DNA from: Agelas oroides
Taxonomy: Eukaryota; Porifera; Demospongiae; Agelasida; Agelasidae
DNA length: 64,000 nucleotides
Direction: 5' to 3'
Assembly (NCBI GenBank): GCA_949130485.1
Contig: OX422188.1
Location: forward strand, 1-64,000
In this document: piece by piece, positions 50,877-58,760 of the stretch
Numbering within the stretch: the stretch's first letter is position 1
Layout of the letters: the number at the start of each line of letters is the position of its first letter
Notes under the pieces: model-generated
The model's input: only the letters and a program-made list of their open reading frames with translations
What the model was told of the DNA's origin: nothing
The model's database searches: none
Translations under genes and position numbers: made by a program

Positions 50877-51465
50877 GGGCCCGTTGTGGGAGGACCACAT
50901 GTCCCCCTGGACCAGAAGTCCCCCCGGACATGTGGTCCTAGGACTAGCTGCCCCCCCACCCCCCCCCCCCCCCCGGACATGTGGTCCTAGGACTAGCTGC
51001 CCCCCCCCCACCCCCCACTGACGCGTGGTCCTAGGACCAAATGTCCCCTGCCAGGACAGGATGTCCCCCCACCTGAGAACAAGGCTGGCTGAGTACTCTC
51101 ATGCAGAGGATGGCATGCGGCCATGTCTCGTTTCCAAAACCGCATTTTTCGCCCCCGCAGGAAAATGCGGTCTGGAAACTAGACAGGTCTGTAGAAGCAG
51201 TAGTCTGGGCACGAGACTATCTACTGACATCAAGTTGAAGTTTTAGTTTTGGTGGACAGAATGGCCACAGAGGATAGTGTAGCTACTTTGTAGCCGCTGA
51301 CTAATGGGGGGGACAACTTGTCCTAAGGGGGACACATGGGCCTAGGACCAGCTGTCCTAGGGGGACACGTGGTCCTAGGACAAGTTGTCCTGGGGGACAT
51401 GTGGTCCTAGGACCACGCGTCTGGGGGGACAATTTTAAGGGGGGGCCATCCCATCCTATGACACC
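50877..51465. mobile_element. Foldback element with 10-bp target-site duplication
   Basis: Flanked by an exact direct repeat GTTTCCTTGA (50867-50876 and 51466-51475). The left part repeats GGACATGTGGTCCTAGGACT and C-runs up to 17 bases; the right part carries the same words mostly inverted with G-runs, so the ends could pair. A TAGTCTCG-type hairpin is nested inside at about 51127-51220. The 10-bp duplication suggests a Mutator-like element. No coding. Confidence 0.75.
51127..51220. mobile_element. TAGTCTCG-type hairpin nested in the foldback element
   Basis: GTCTCGTTTCCAAAACCGCA is partly answered by TGCGGTCTGGAAACTAGAC, and the segment ends CAGTAGTCTGGGCACGAGACTA, the family signature. No target-site duplication was found. 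It interrupts the spacer between the two halves of the foldback. Confidence 0.6.
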
Positions 51466-51475
51466 GTTTCCTTGA

Positions 51476-52435
51476 TGATTTTCCGAGCGGTCAATAACAC
51501 CGGAAATGGTGGACTCCAGTTAGTACGGAAATGTGGACTCATAATGATGGCAACGTGCCCACGCATGTACGAAACTATGTGGCCAGTGCTGCGTATGCAG
51601 TCCCGTACTAGTGATCGTAGTTTGCCTCCAGTGGTTTAAGAAGAACCATTACAGACTTCCGAACTACCAATTCGCCAACGGTATGTGTCGTTCTGCGTGT
51701 GCGTCATAGATAATATTATCTATGGTGTGCGTTGTCTGAGAGGGATCGAGAACTGCCGGCTGAGGGACAAGTGCGTCGCGGCTCCGTGTCGAAACACCTG
51801 TCTGCACTCGGGACACTGCCATCAAGGACGAAGAAACAGATGGTAGTGCTACTTGAAAGTATGTGCACGTTATATAAACCGTCCTAGTCCTGATGAGCTT
51901 GTGTGTGGCTTTTCTATTTAGTACGCACCACTAAGAAATCGCTGTTCCTCCCTTCTCTGCATCAGATGGCTTGGTCGTAGCCTATGATCAGTTGTAGTTG
52001 GCATGCAAAATAAGCACACTGGCATATGATTGTGCAGTTTTTGCCCTTGCCAAGCCCAAGTTTTATACTTGTTTATCTTTAGTTCTGGGGTCCGTCTTCT
52101 GTATGTACATGTATATATTTCACTCGAAATGAAGTTGGTTTCCCCCCCCCATAGAGACAAACCAAAAGCAAATTTTTTACAAAAGTATGATAAGCTTGTT
52201 TATGGGCCTGCACCAGCCATCCACCAACTCAAAACCTGCAGAGTGGAGGGGGGATGGTGAAATTGAACACAAAAGACTCTGTTTTGTATGTGTATCTGTA
52301 ATGGTGTGTAGTGGAGGATGGAGGGTGGGGAGGGGGAAGATGGAACACTTCATTCCAAGAAGCCTCATAGGACCCCTAGTGTGACGTATCATAGAATAAC
52401 TATTCATGTGTGTTGTGTGAAAGGTTGAGTACATC
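51476..52435. other. Noncoding stretch downstream of the coiled-coil gene
   Basis: Contains the second copy of the dispersed repeat (about 51530-51690, partner 49690-49845). Otherwise it is unremarkable sequence with short frames and no recognised domain. A terminator or poly(A) site for the minus-strand gene may lie here, but none was clearly identified. Confidence 0.35.
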
Positions 52436-52439
52436 ACCG

Positions 52440-52527
52440 GAGTCCCTTCTCTCTTGCTCCAGCTGGCGTATCCCGATCATCTACCTGTCCCCTCAGGTCA
52501 GACACCTGGCCCTCCAAGTCCGATACA
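52440..52527 (-). CDS. Coiled-coil fragment VSDLEGQVSDLRGQ
   Basis: VSDLEGQVSDLRGQVDD is followed, in a neighbouring phase, by IRQLEQERRDSGDVL. Heptad-like and probably the most downstream part seen, but splice borders are unclear. Confidence 0.4.
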
Positions 52528-52631
52528 TGAATGGAAGGGGAGAGAGGGAGAGGGTGGAAAATGGATGAATTACAACAGCTCCCTTAGACCAGCACTAGAA
52601 CTGGCCCACGCTGAGCTTGACGCCCCCTCAC

Positions 52632-52743
52632 CTGCTGTTTGAGGAGCATATTGCTGGTACGTGTGCCCTCTAGCTCAGTGAGGGTGGAGTCAAGCTCGGA
52701 CATCACCCGCTGCAGACTACTCTGGAGACAATCAGTAGCAGCA
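52632..52743 (-). CDS. Coiled-coil exon CLQSSLQRVMSELD
   Basis: From a CTCTCACAG acceptor the frame reads AATDCLQSSLQRVMSELDST then LTELEGTRTSNMLLKQQ, ending at CAG/GTGAGGG. Clear heptads. It would begin in phase 1, which fits poorly with the phase-zero end of 52806-52880; a change nearby or a missing exon is possible. Confidence 0.6.
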
Positions 52744-52805
52744 CTGTGAGAGAGGGGGGAGGGAGGAGAGTGAGGGAAGAGACACATTCCAACATCAATC
52801 AACAC

Positions 52806-52880
52806 CTTCATGGCTCTAATCTCCCCCCGTCCCACCAGTTGCCGTGCACTGAGTTTCACCTGCGAGGACAAATGATCCAG
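52806..52880 (-). CDS. Coiled-coil exon LDHLSSQVKLSARQ
   Basis: Twenty-five codons (LDHLSSQVKLSARQLVGRGE then IRAMK) between a TTCTCCCCAG acceptor and an AAG/GTGTTG donor, phase zero. Confidence 0.6.
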
Positions 52881-52934
52881 CTGGGGAGAAGGTGAGGAGG
52901 TAAGGGAGGAGGGGAGGGGGAGGAGAAAAGAGAG

Positions 52935-53011
52935 TCTCCCGGTCTCCACCTCCAACTCTCCCCTCCACACCCGCCAACGACTCATGCAATGATCCACACT
53001 CAGATGACAGT
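52935..53011 (-). CDS. Coiled-coil exon LSSECGSLHESLAG
   Basis: After a CTTCTCTGCAG acceptor the frame reads LSSECGSLHESLAGVEGRVG. The donor is uncertain. Confidence 0.4.
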
Positions 53012-53130
53012 CTGCAGAGAAGTGAAACAAACACAGACAAGATGACTTGAGAGGTGACCATTCATCTGGTAAATTACTCCTTTTTCTCTCACATTTCCTC
53101 TTCTATCCCCCCTCCCTCCCTCCCTCTTAC

Positions 53131-53695
53131 CTCTCATTCTCTGCTCTTGTTCTTCCCAGTTGCTCCCTCGTCTCCCATAGTTCCTGTGCAAGAGTATCCT
53201 TCTCTGGGGGAGAAACACACTGGAATTGCAGGAGACGAGGGAACAACTAGGGAGGCTGGCGGGGGAGAAAGGAAAACTTACACGGGAACTGCAGGAGACG
53301 AGGGAACAACTGGGGAGGCTGGCGGGGGAGAAAGAAACACACGGGAACTGCCGGAGACGAGGGAAGGGCCAGCCTCCCCAGTTGTTCCCTCGTCTCTTGC
53401 AGTTCCCGTGTAAGTATTCCTTTCTCCCCCGCCAGCCTCCCCAGTTGCTCTCTCATGTCCTGCAGTTCCTGTGCGAGAGCATCCTTCTCCCCCGCCAGCC
53501 TCCCCAGATCTTCCTTAGTCTTCCGTAGTTCTGATTTTAGAGTCTCTTTCTCTCCCACCAGCCCCCGAGTTCTTGTAGCTGCGACTTCATACCATCTATC
53601 TCATGACACTTGGCGTTGATCTCCGACACTTGTGAGTCCTACAGTTGCTGCAGTTCAGCCTGTGAGGCCTCAAGACGCTGCGATGAAGGTGCCTC
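53131..53695 (-). CDS. Coiled-coil exon of 21-residue repeats with inverted core
   Basis: From a CACACAG acceptor: EAPSSQRLEASQAELQQL, then TAG, then SEINAKCHEIDGMKSQLQEL. After a phase change comes a 63-bp repeat encoding ELQETREQLGRLAGEKG-type heptads. Between about 53214 and 53366 the same repeats run in the opposite orientation, destroying the frame. The original orientation then resumes (KDTLAQELWETREQLGRTRA) and ends at GAG/GTAAGAGG. The 21-residue unit is three heptads. Confidence 0.6.
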
Positions 53696-53795
53696 CTGTG
53701 TGTGTGTTAGGAAGGAGGAGAGAGAAACAAAAGAGTCCAAACACTTTACAATGGAGCCGTCAATCTTAAAAAGTGCAATTTATCAAGTCTTGAAC

Positions 53796-53924
53796 CTTTT
53801 CCTCCTCAAGCTGCTTGTTGTAATTGGCTTCTGGTCTCAGGGAGGTCGCCAGTAGCTCCTTCTCGCTGCCCAGGGAGGAGAGGGTGCCCTCCAGCCGACC
53901 ACTGTCTGCCAGCACACTGTCCAG
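53796..53924 (-). CDS. Coiled-coil exon LDSVLADSGRLEG
   Basis: Forty-three codons (LDSVLADSGRLEGTLSSLGS, then EKELLATSLR, ending NKQLEEEK) from a CCCTCCTAG acceptor to an AAG/GTTCAAG donor, phase zero. The intron on its 5' side (53930-54160) is an almost pure G/A tract. Confidence 0.65.
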
Positions 53925-54253
53925 CTAGGAGGGAAGGAGAGGAGGGAAGGAGAGGAGGGGAGGAGAGGAGAGGAGAGGAGAGGAGGGGAGAGGAGGGGAG
54001 AGAAGGGAGGGAGAGGAAAGGAGAAGAGAGAGGAGAGGAGGGGAGAGAGGGGAGGGAGGAGAGGAAAGGAGAAGAGGGGAAGGAGGGAGACAAAGTGGAG
54101 GGAGGAGAGGAAAGGAGAAAAGAGAGGGAGAAGATAGGGAAGGAGAGGAATGGTGGGAGAGAGGAGCTACAGTCCAACAGGTTAAGCACAAAAGATTTGT
54201 TTGCAGGCTACCGTCCTGCTACCGATCTGCTGACACAATTACCTCCTACCTAC

Positions 54254-54319
54254 CTGTCTCTGCATCCCTCTGAGCCTCCTGCTGCCCTCCCCCTTGCTGC
54301 TGGCCACCCTCTCCCTCAC
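54254..54319 (-). CDS. Coiled-coil exon VRERVASSKGEG
   Basis: Twenty-two codons (VRERVASSKGEGSRRLRGMQ then RQ) between a CACTCACCAG acceptor and a CAG/GTAGGTAGG donor, phase zero. Basic and charged, consistent with its neighbours. Confidence 0.55.
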
Positions 54320-54443
54320 CTGGTGAGTGGAAAAAGAGGGAGGAAGGGAGAGGAAGAGATAAATCACTCCAATTACCTCACATCCCACTCACACCTCCCT
54401 ACCTCGCATCCCTCCCCTCCTCACATCCCCCTCCCTCCCTCAC

Positions 54444-54578
54444 CAGGTCCTTAACAAGTATGTTATTGTTGTGTGTGTGGTGGGAGGTGACATGGTCCCT
54501 CAGGAGAGAGATCTCAAAGCGGAGGTCTGTCACATGGGCCACCAACCCCTCCACCTGCTCCTCACGTTCACGGAGGCT
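54444..54578 (-). CDS. Coiled-coil exon SLREREEQVEGL
   Basis: Exactly 45 codons (SLREREEQVEGLVAHVTDLR, then FEISLLRDHV, ending ILVKDL) between a TCCCTCCCAG acceptor and a CTG/GTGAGG donor, phase zero. One of the best-preserved exons. Confidence 0.7.
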
Positions 54579-55034
54579 CTGGGAGGGAAGGCACGTGATG
54601 GTGTGAGAGTGTGACAGTGACAGTGTGAGGATATGCTTGTGTGAGTGTGACTGTGAGGGTGTGCTTGTGTGACAGTGTGATGGTGCAGTAGCCTCTCAAG
54701 GAGGATGCAGGAGGAGGGGGTGGCGAAGGCAGTGGAGCAGGAAATTAAACACTGTCAAAATGGTTGTGTAGACAGGATGGCTGCCACGAGGGGGAGGAGG
54801 CGTGGCCCGATGAGTGCCCTACCAGCTGCCATCGATTCATCTTCACTGCTGCTGAAAGTGAATCAGAAACAACGCTCATGGTACATAAGCACGTGCACAC
54901 ACTTTGAGGCTTTCATTAGGTCCAGGTCAGTTTATGAACATGCTGGCCATTCTCTCCCCCATAAGTACATGCACGCACACACACACACACACGTACACTA
55001 AGTCCGGGTCCCCCCTCCCCCCCTGCTACCTCAC

Positions 55035-55107
55035 CTTCCAGCTGAGACTTTGTCTGCTCCAGTTCACTCTTGGTCATCACATGTGACGCATGCTCCTCCT
55101 CCTCCAC
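55035..55107 (-). CDS. Coiled-coil exon VEEEEHASHVMTK
   Basis: Starts after a CTGCTGCAG acceptor and reads VEEEEHASHVMTKSELEQTK then SQLE, ending at GAAG/GTGAGG. The length of 73 bp leaves phase 1, which does not match the next exon found (54444-54578), so another exon may lie between. The acceptor lies 7 bp from the edge of the MITE at 55114-55277, so its upstream pyrimidine and branch region come from the transposon. Confidence 0.6.
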
Positions 55108-55113
55108 CTGCAG

Positions 55114-55277
55114 CAGAACAGCATAAGAATGGCAGCTTGAGTAAGAGCGTGTACCTCCACAAAATTTGAAAGTCGCGATTTACCACCAGTACTAATAGTA
55201 CGGTTCATGACCAGACTACAGGCTTCTATTAAGAGTTACATGCTCTTACTCAAGCTGCCCGTTCTTGTGCACTCTTG
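55114..55277. mobile_element. MITE family A, copy 2, at a splice acceptor
   Basis: A 164-bp copy of the element at 31655-31915. It shares AGTAAGAGCGTGTA, the AGTACTAATAGTACGGTTCA interior, and the inverted end CTTACTCAAGCTGCCCGTTC through CACTCTTG. It is shorter and more diverged. TGCAG occurs on both sides, a possible imperfect target-site duplication. It sits in the intron directly upstream of the exon at 55035-55107 (minus strand). Confidence 0.8.
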
Positions 55278-55716
55278 GTGCAGCCATACCATATACGGTA
55301 CAGCAAATCATAATACTGAAAAGAGCTCTTTTCACACGTTTCAATGGAGAGAACCAGCTACCCATGTGCACCAACAGTGAGAACATGTATGCATTTCGTT
55401 CTCTGCATGCACCTGAGGAGGCCCAATTAGGCTGAAACCGTGGTCATGCATTTGAGTAACTGAGTGACCTGGTCAATGACAGTGAAGACTACTCTGCAGA
55501 AGTGACCTCCATCTCTACTATTTAATGGAGACATAGATCTCGCCATATATGGTAAACTGCACAACCATCACTACAGCCCGGCTATCCTCTCCCACACCTA
55601 CTGCACGTTAGCAATGCACCTGGGCTATACCAGTCCATTGCACTTAACTTCACACCCTCTCACCTGCATCCCCGCCACACGCACCGAGGTACTCTAACAC
55701 GCACACGTTCACACAC
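55278..55716. other. Intron-like stretch
   Basis: No coding potential seen between the MITE and the exon ending at 55717. A GAGCTCTTTTCACACG stretch and AC-rich runs only. Presumed intron of the coiled-coil gene. Confidence 0.4.
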
Positions 55717-57575
55717 CTTATCAGAAAGCTGGCGTTTCTCCCTCGGCAAGTTAGCGATCTGCGAGTGTAGCACTTGCACACTACTGCTCTCCTTAGAACG
55801 AGTTGTACTCTTTTTAGCGCCCACCCTCGCCTGAGGAGTCCTGTCGCGTAGTATTTGGACCCCCGTAGTAATCGGACCCCCGTAGTAATCGGACCCCCGT
55901 AGTAATCGGACCCCCGGCCAAATTCTATGATAGTATTTGGACCCCCTTCGAAATTTTTGGACCCCCCATAAATTTCAGATTCTCAATACTGGACATGGCC
56001 ATTTGGTGACCGTCTCAACGATTGGAGTGGCTCACCCAACAGTGTGTGTTTACGACCAGTCTCTACTCTCAAACAGAGAAGCCTGAGATTTCTCTCGAGT
56101 TCATGGATGTGCCAGTTCAAGCTGGTACATATGACTGTGGACTGTTTGCAGTAGCCTTTGCTACGGCACTTGCTTTGGGAAGACGACAACACGAGATGAG
56201 AAAACATCTCTACTGATGTTTTCGGGAACAAAAGATGGAAATGTTTCCATTTGCGTGAAAGAGAAGGTCGAATAAATCGAAAGTTCCAGTGTTTTGCAAT
56301 TGCAGGATGCCAGAGATGGGAGAACGCATGATGGAGTGTACTACCTGTAAGCAGTGGTATCATGTCTCATGTTATAGTTGTACCATGGCTTCTTAATGGG
56401 TATGGGGATTGTACTTACCATCTGAGGGTTAATGATGTACTTCCGAGGGCGAAGCCCGAGGAAGGACATCAATAACCCGAGGATGGTACAACCCATACCC
56501 ATTAAGAAGCCATGGTACAGCTGGCTTGTATCATAATTGATCTGATTACACCGGTTTGCAATTTGCATAGTCCTTGAAAAATTGAATTCACAAACTTTGG
56601 CGGAAGTGGTTAATTTGCGGTAGGCTTTCCCGCACTTTCTGATAGATTGTTTGATCCCGCGCTGACTGTCAGAAGAACGACAACCAGGAGTGTTTTTTTT
56701 TTTTGAGATCCAAATGGATGGCACTACCACTACGGCGTTCCACCTTCGAGTAGCGGAGGACATGAGTTTCCTGATACGCAACTTTAAGCCTACATTGCAA
56801 AATACCAGGCCCACACTCTGAATCAGACTCTGATTCTACTAGGCACGTGGCTAACCTGAATATGGGTGACAGGAGCATGGTACAAAGAGGGTGCCACAGG
56901 CATAACCCCGAATCGTACCGCAATAAGGTAGACAGGACTCTGAACCCATGATTGGCTGCAGAGGCACGCATCACTGTACCGCCAGAAGCACACACGTCCT
57001 GCCATTGCGCAATGCCCGTGCCGTAATTAACCACTTCTGCTCAGCAGTTTGCGATTCAATTTTCAAAGATTATGCAAACCAGTGTAGTCTGGTGTGAGGC
57101 TTCTGCTATGTGAACAGGCTGGACTGTTGCTTAGCAACCTAGTTGTACCATATGAGACAACTAGGATCACAGGTGCCGCCACGGTGTACATGGGATTTGT
57201 ACCCCGTGGCGGCTTCTTTCAACCTCCCACGCAGTATGATACAAGTGTAAATGTATGTTCAAGTGTACTTGACTCCAGTGGTGCTTGGTTTTGTAACAGT
57301 TGTTTATAGATTGTTTTCTATGATTGCCATATTGTTGTGGTTTCATGCCAAATTCATGCTTCATAATAATATTTCAAACTGCCAGCAGGTGCCAATACAC
57401 CAATATACTGGAATTTCTGCTTACAGCACTGGGGGTCCAAATACTTTGGTACTACTCTGAAGTATTTGGACCGGGGGGAACTATTTCGGGGGGTTCCATT
57501 TTTTTCGTGACAGTCCTCTCCGACACAGTCACTCCCCGACCCAGCCCCGCCCTCGAGGTCTGGCGCACAGCTGAG
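55717..57575 (-). CDS. Coiled-coil exon interrupted by a transposon
   Basis: The two host parts are about 57518-57575 and 55717-55842, separated by the 1.67-kb element at 55843-57511. Read without the insert, the phase is continuous through VTVSERTPQARV and on to STTRSKESSSVQVLHSQIAN, ending RQLSDK at a GTGTGTG donor. The 6-bp duplication AGTCCT marks the insertion point. This exon therefore existed intact before the insertion. A CTCAG acceptor near 57576 is the likely start. Confidence 0.55.
55860..55970 (+). repeat. Subterminal 18-bp repeats of the transposon
   Basis: Four near-identical copies of GGACCCCCGTAGTAATC, then looser TTTGGACCCCC words. Inverted counterparts (GGGGGTCCAAA, TTTGGACCGGGGGG) lie at 57425-57500. 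Such subterminal arrays commonly bind the transposase. Confidence 0.75.
55985..56216 (+). pseudogene. Ulp1-like cysteine protease fragment (C48)
   Basis: One phase reads GHLVTVSTIGVAHPTVCVYD, covering the expected histidine and aspartate regions of Ulp1/SENP SUMO proteases. The next phase reads SLYSQTEKPEISLEFMDVPV, then QAGTYDCGLFAVAFATALAL, with the oxyanion glutamine and catalytic cysteine in a Q..-YDCG arrangement, ending at a stop (56214). The usual His-Trp is His-Leu here. The change of phase between the halves shows the copy is broken, and the N-terminal part of the domain is absent. Proteins ending in this Ulp1-like module are common among transposon-related genes of sponges and cnidarians (from memory). 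It lies entirely within the transposon at 55843-57511. Confidence 0.7.
56376..56522. mobile_element. Foldback MITE nested in the PHD finger
   Basis: Arms of about 70 bp beginning AGTTGTACCATGGCTTCTTA and its inverse at 56522, with an inner GCGAAGC loop near 56449. The two halves differ by small indels. No certain target-site duplication. Confidence 0.75.
56536..57095. mobile_element. 560-bp inverted-repeat element nested in the PHD finger
   Basis: Terminal arms of about 75 bp: the left runs from ATCTGATTACACCGGTTTGC through GGCGGAAGTGGTTAAT, the right is its inverse at 57022-57095. On the minus strand the interior contains TTGCGCAATGG and GGGTTCAGAGTCC about 60 bp apart, faintly like tRNA-type A and B boxes. 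No protein recognised. Confidence 0.65.
57174..57214. other. Hairpin GCCGCCACGG
   Basis: GCCGCCACGG at 57175 is answered by CCGTGGCGGC at about 57205, around a loop that itself contains TGTAC/GTAC. Inside the right part of the 1.67-kb transposon; role unknown. Confidence 0.6.
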
Positions 57576-57769
57576 GATCACGCAGGAGTGTCTACACCGT
57601 TCTTGTGAAGCAGGTTCACCCAGATAGTCGCCATTGGGAGCTGAGACAATGTGAGATAAGCGTTGGGAGTGGCCCCGCCCATTTCCGGTAGCATGCACTT
57701 ACAATTTTGGAAAAGAGAGGCAGGAGGGAGGTAGTGGAGGAGATAATGATGGGTCACATTCATTACGTT
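57576..57769. other. Probable intron of the coiled-coil gene
   Basis: No convincing exon. Minus-strand frames such as LTLSQLPMATIWVNLLHKNG are not supported by splice sites or heptads. Confidence 0.3.
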
Positions 57770-58000
57770 CATGTAAAGAATAGCAAATCGAAAAACTGGA
57801 TTGCTGCAGCCTGGAGTCCAAGTCCCTGGACAATGGTGTCGATCTCATTCTGGAGACGGTTGAGGTGAGCCTGATTGGTTCGCTCTCACTCCAAGTACTG
57901 CTGTTTGGCCATTCCACCCACAACCAGGTTCTCCGCCAGCTGATAGCTCTCATCCATCTCGTCTTTTAGCTCATTCGACTTTTTTTTGTAGCTCTGAGAG
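57770..58000 (-). CDS. Coiled-coil gene, second exon
   Basis: After a CCCTCCAG acceptor the frame reads SNELKDEMDESYQLAENLVV and, past an in-frame TGA near 57888, NRLQNEIDTIVQGLGLQAAA. An A-run at the start is one base too long for phase with the first exon. Strong heptad character. The 3' border is approximate. Confidence 0.5.
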
Positions 58001-58164
58001 CTGGAGGGTGGGAGGAAGAGAGGGAGGGGGAGAAGGGAGTGGTAGGAGAGAGGGAGGGAGGGGGAAGAATGGGGAGTGACAGGTAAGAGCGAGAAATAGG
58101 GAGAGGAGGAGAAAGGAGGATGGTACACAATGGACAGGGAAATTACCAGTTGATATTATCCCAC

Positions 58165-58388
58165 CTTGAAACTTTTTTCTGAGTCCATTTCCTGCAGCTG
58201 TTTGCCCTGAGAGTCAATATTTTCCATAGGCATAGATAATGACGGCGGCATACGTTGAGCTGCTGTTGAGAGCGCCGCATGTTTGAGCTGCATCCGACAA
58301 GTAAGACGACAACTTGCGCTGAATCTGCCCGATCTGCCCATAGATCCGCCCCGCCACCGCGAATCTCGTTATGTACAGACTTGCTCAT
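58165..58388 (-). CDS. Coiled-coil gene, first exon (phase-broken)
   Basis: ATG at 58386-58388 gives MSKSVHNEIR. The protein-like sequence then continues in the next phase as IYGQIGQIQRKLSSYLSDAA and in the third as ENIDSQGKQLQEMDSEKSFK, ending at an AAG/GTGGGA donor (58165). Sense in all three phases in turn means at least two small indels. An inverted copy of the 5' flank and the first codons lies at about 60600-60998. Confidence 0.5.
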
Positions 58389-58760
58389 GAGAAAAAAATT
58401 ACGGGTTTACCTCAATATTTAGATTTTAACCCTCTCCCTACCAGATTTAACAACCGAATTTCTGCCTACAAGCATGCATTCAGGAAGTATGCAGCACATT
58501 GAGGGAGAAGAGAATAAGTAAGCAGGGTATCAGTATAGCAATAAAACTAGTCAGTATTGAATATCAGAAAAAGGATGCATTTCTGGCAGCTGTGTAGCTA
58601 GGGGGAAACAGACTGACATTTCAGAGCAGCCTCCAGCAGCACAGCCTGAAAAAGCTTGAACTATATTTTCTATTTCTATCCATGAGTCTTGACTGGCCAA
58701 CACTCTTGTGTTTGGTGCACAATTAGTAAACCTGCTGTGCAATGCTGTGGTGTGCATTTG
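58365..58760. repeat. Inverted duplication, left arm (gene 5' flank)
   Basis: Matches, in reverse, about 60600-60995 with scattered substitutions and small indels. The shared words include CTGAAATGTCAGTCTGTTTC-like sequence, CTGATATTCAGTA and ATGAGCAAGTCTGTAC. The arm covers the first codons and presumed promoter region of the minus-strand coiled-coil gene. Arms are about 0.4 kb, separated by about 1.85 kb. Confidence 0.85.

Larger units (their letters stand above)
56291..57118 (+). pseudogene. PHD-like zinc finger split by two nested elements
   Basis: The first part (56291-56375) reads VFCNCRMPEMGERMMECTTC then KQWYHVSC, the Cys-X-Cys, Cys-X2-Cys and His-X2-Cys pattern of a PHD-type finger. 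The last part (from about 57093) reads WCEASAM and stops, matching the terminal W-C-X2-C with one cysteine replaced by serine. Between them lie two inverted-repeat elements (56376-56522 and about 56536-57095). It follows the Ulp1 fragment on the same strand, so the two probably belonged to one transposon protein. Confidence 0.6.
55843..57511. mobile_element. 1.67-kb DNA transposon with Ulp1 and PHD remnants
   Basis: Flanked by AGTCCT on both sides (55837-55842 and 57512-57517). The imperfect ends are GTCGCGTAGTATTTGGACCC and, inverted on the right, GTCACGAAAAAAATGGAACC. Subterminal TTTGGACCCCC or GTAATCGGACCCCC words repeat on the left and recur inverted on the right. The interior holds a Ulp1-like protease fragment and a PHD-like finger on the plus strand, plus two nested elements. 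No transposase core was seen, so it is a deletion derivative. Some DNA transposon families carry Ulp1 domains (for example the KDZ/Zisupton group), but the 6-bp duplication does not settle the family. Confidence 0.75.
52440..58388 (-). pseudogene. Multi-exon coiled-coil protein gene, decayed copy
   Basis: At least ten minus-strand segments with GT-AG borders encode heptad-type, Glu/Leu/Gln-rich sequence, from ATG at 58388 (MSKSVHNEIR) down to about 52440. No catalytic domain was seen, so it would be a long coiled-coil scaffold, in the broad style of golgins or centrosomal proteins; I cannot name the family. Several exons are clean and in phase zero (54444-54578, 54254-54319, 53796-53924, 52806-52880). 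Others are damaged: phase changes within 58165-58388, an extra base in an A-run near 57985, a TGA near 57888, a TAG at 53639-53641, a phase change in a G-run near 53562, an internal inversion at about 53214-53366, and a transposon inside the exon at 55717-57575. Introns hold GGGAGGAGAGG tracts. The damage is too broad for sequencing error alone. Confidence 0.6.

Noticed and set aside
53054-53528. Plus-strand frames with ELQETREQLGRLAGEK
   Set aside because: They read the inverted core and opposite strand of the minus-strand coiled-coil exon, so they are not a separate plus-strand gene.
40710-58388. Kinase pieces and coiled-coil exons as one ROCK/MRCK/citron-type kinase gene
   Set aside because: On the minus strand the coiled coil would come before the kinase, opposite to those families, and the kinase motifs are PKA/PRKX-like. 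The two are about 10 kb apart with several transposons between.
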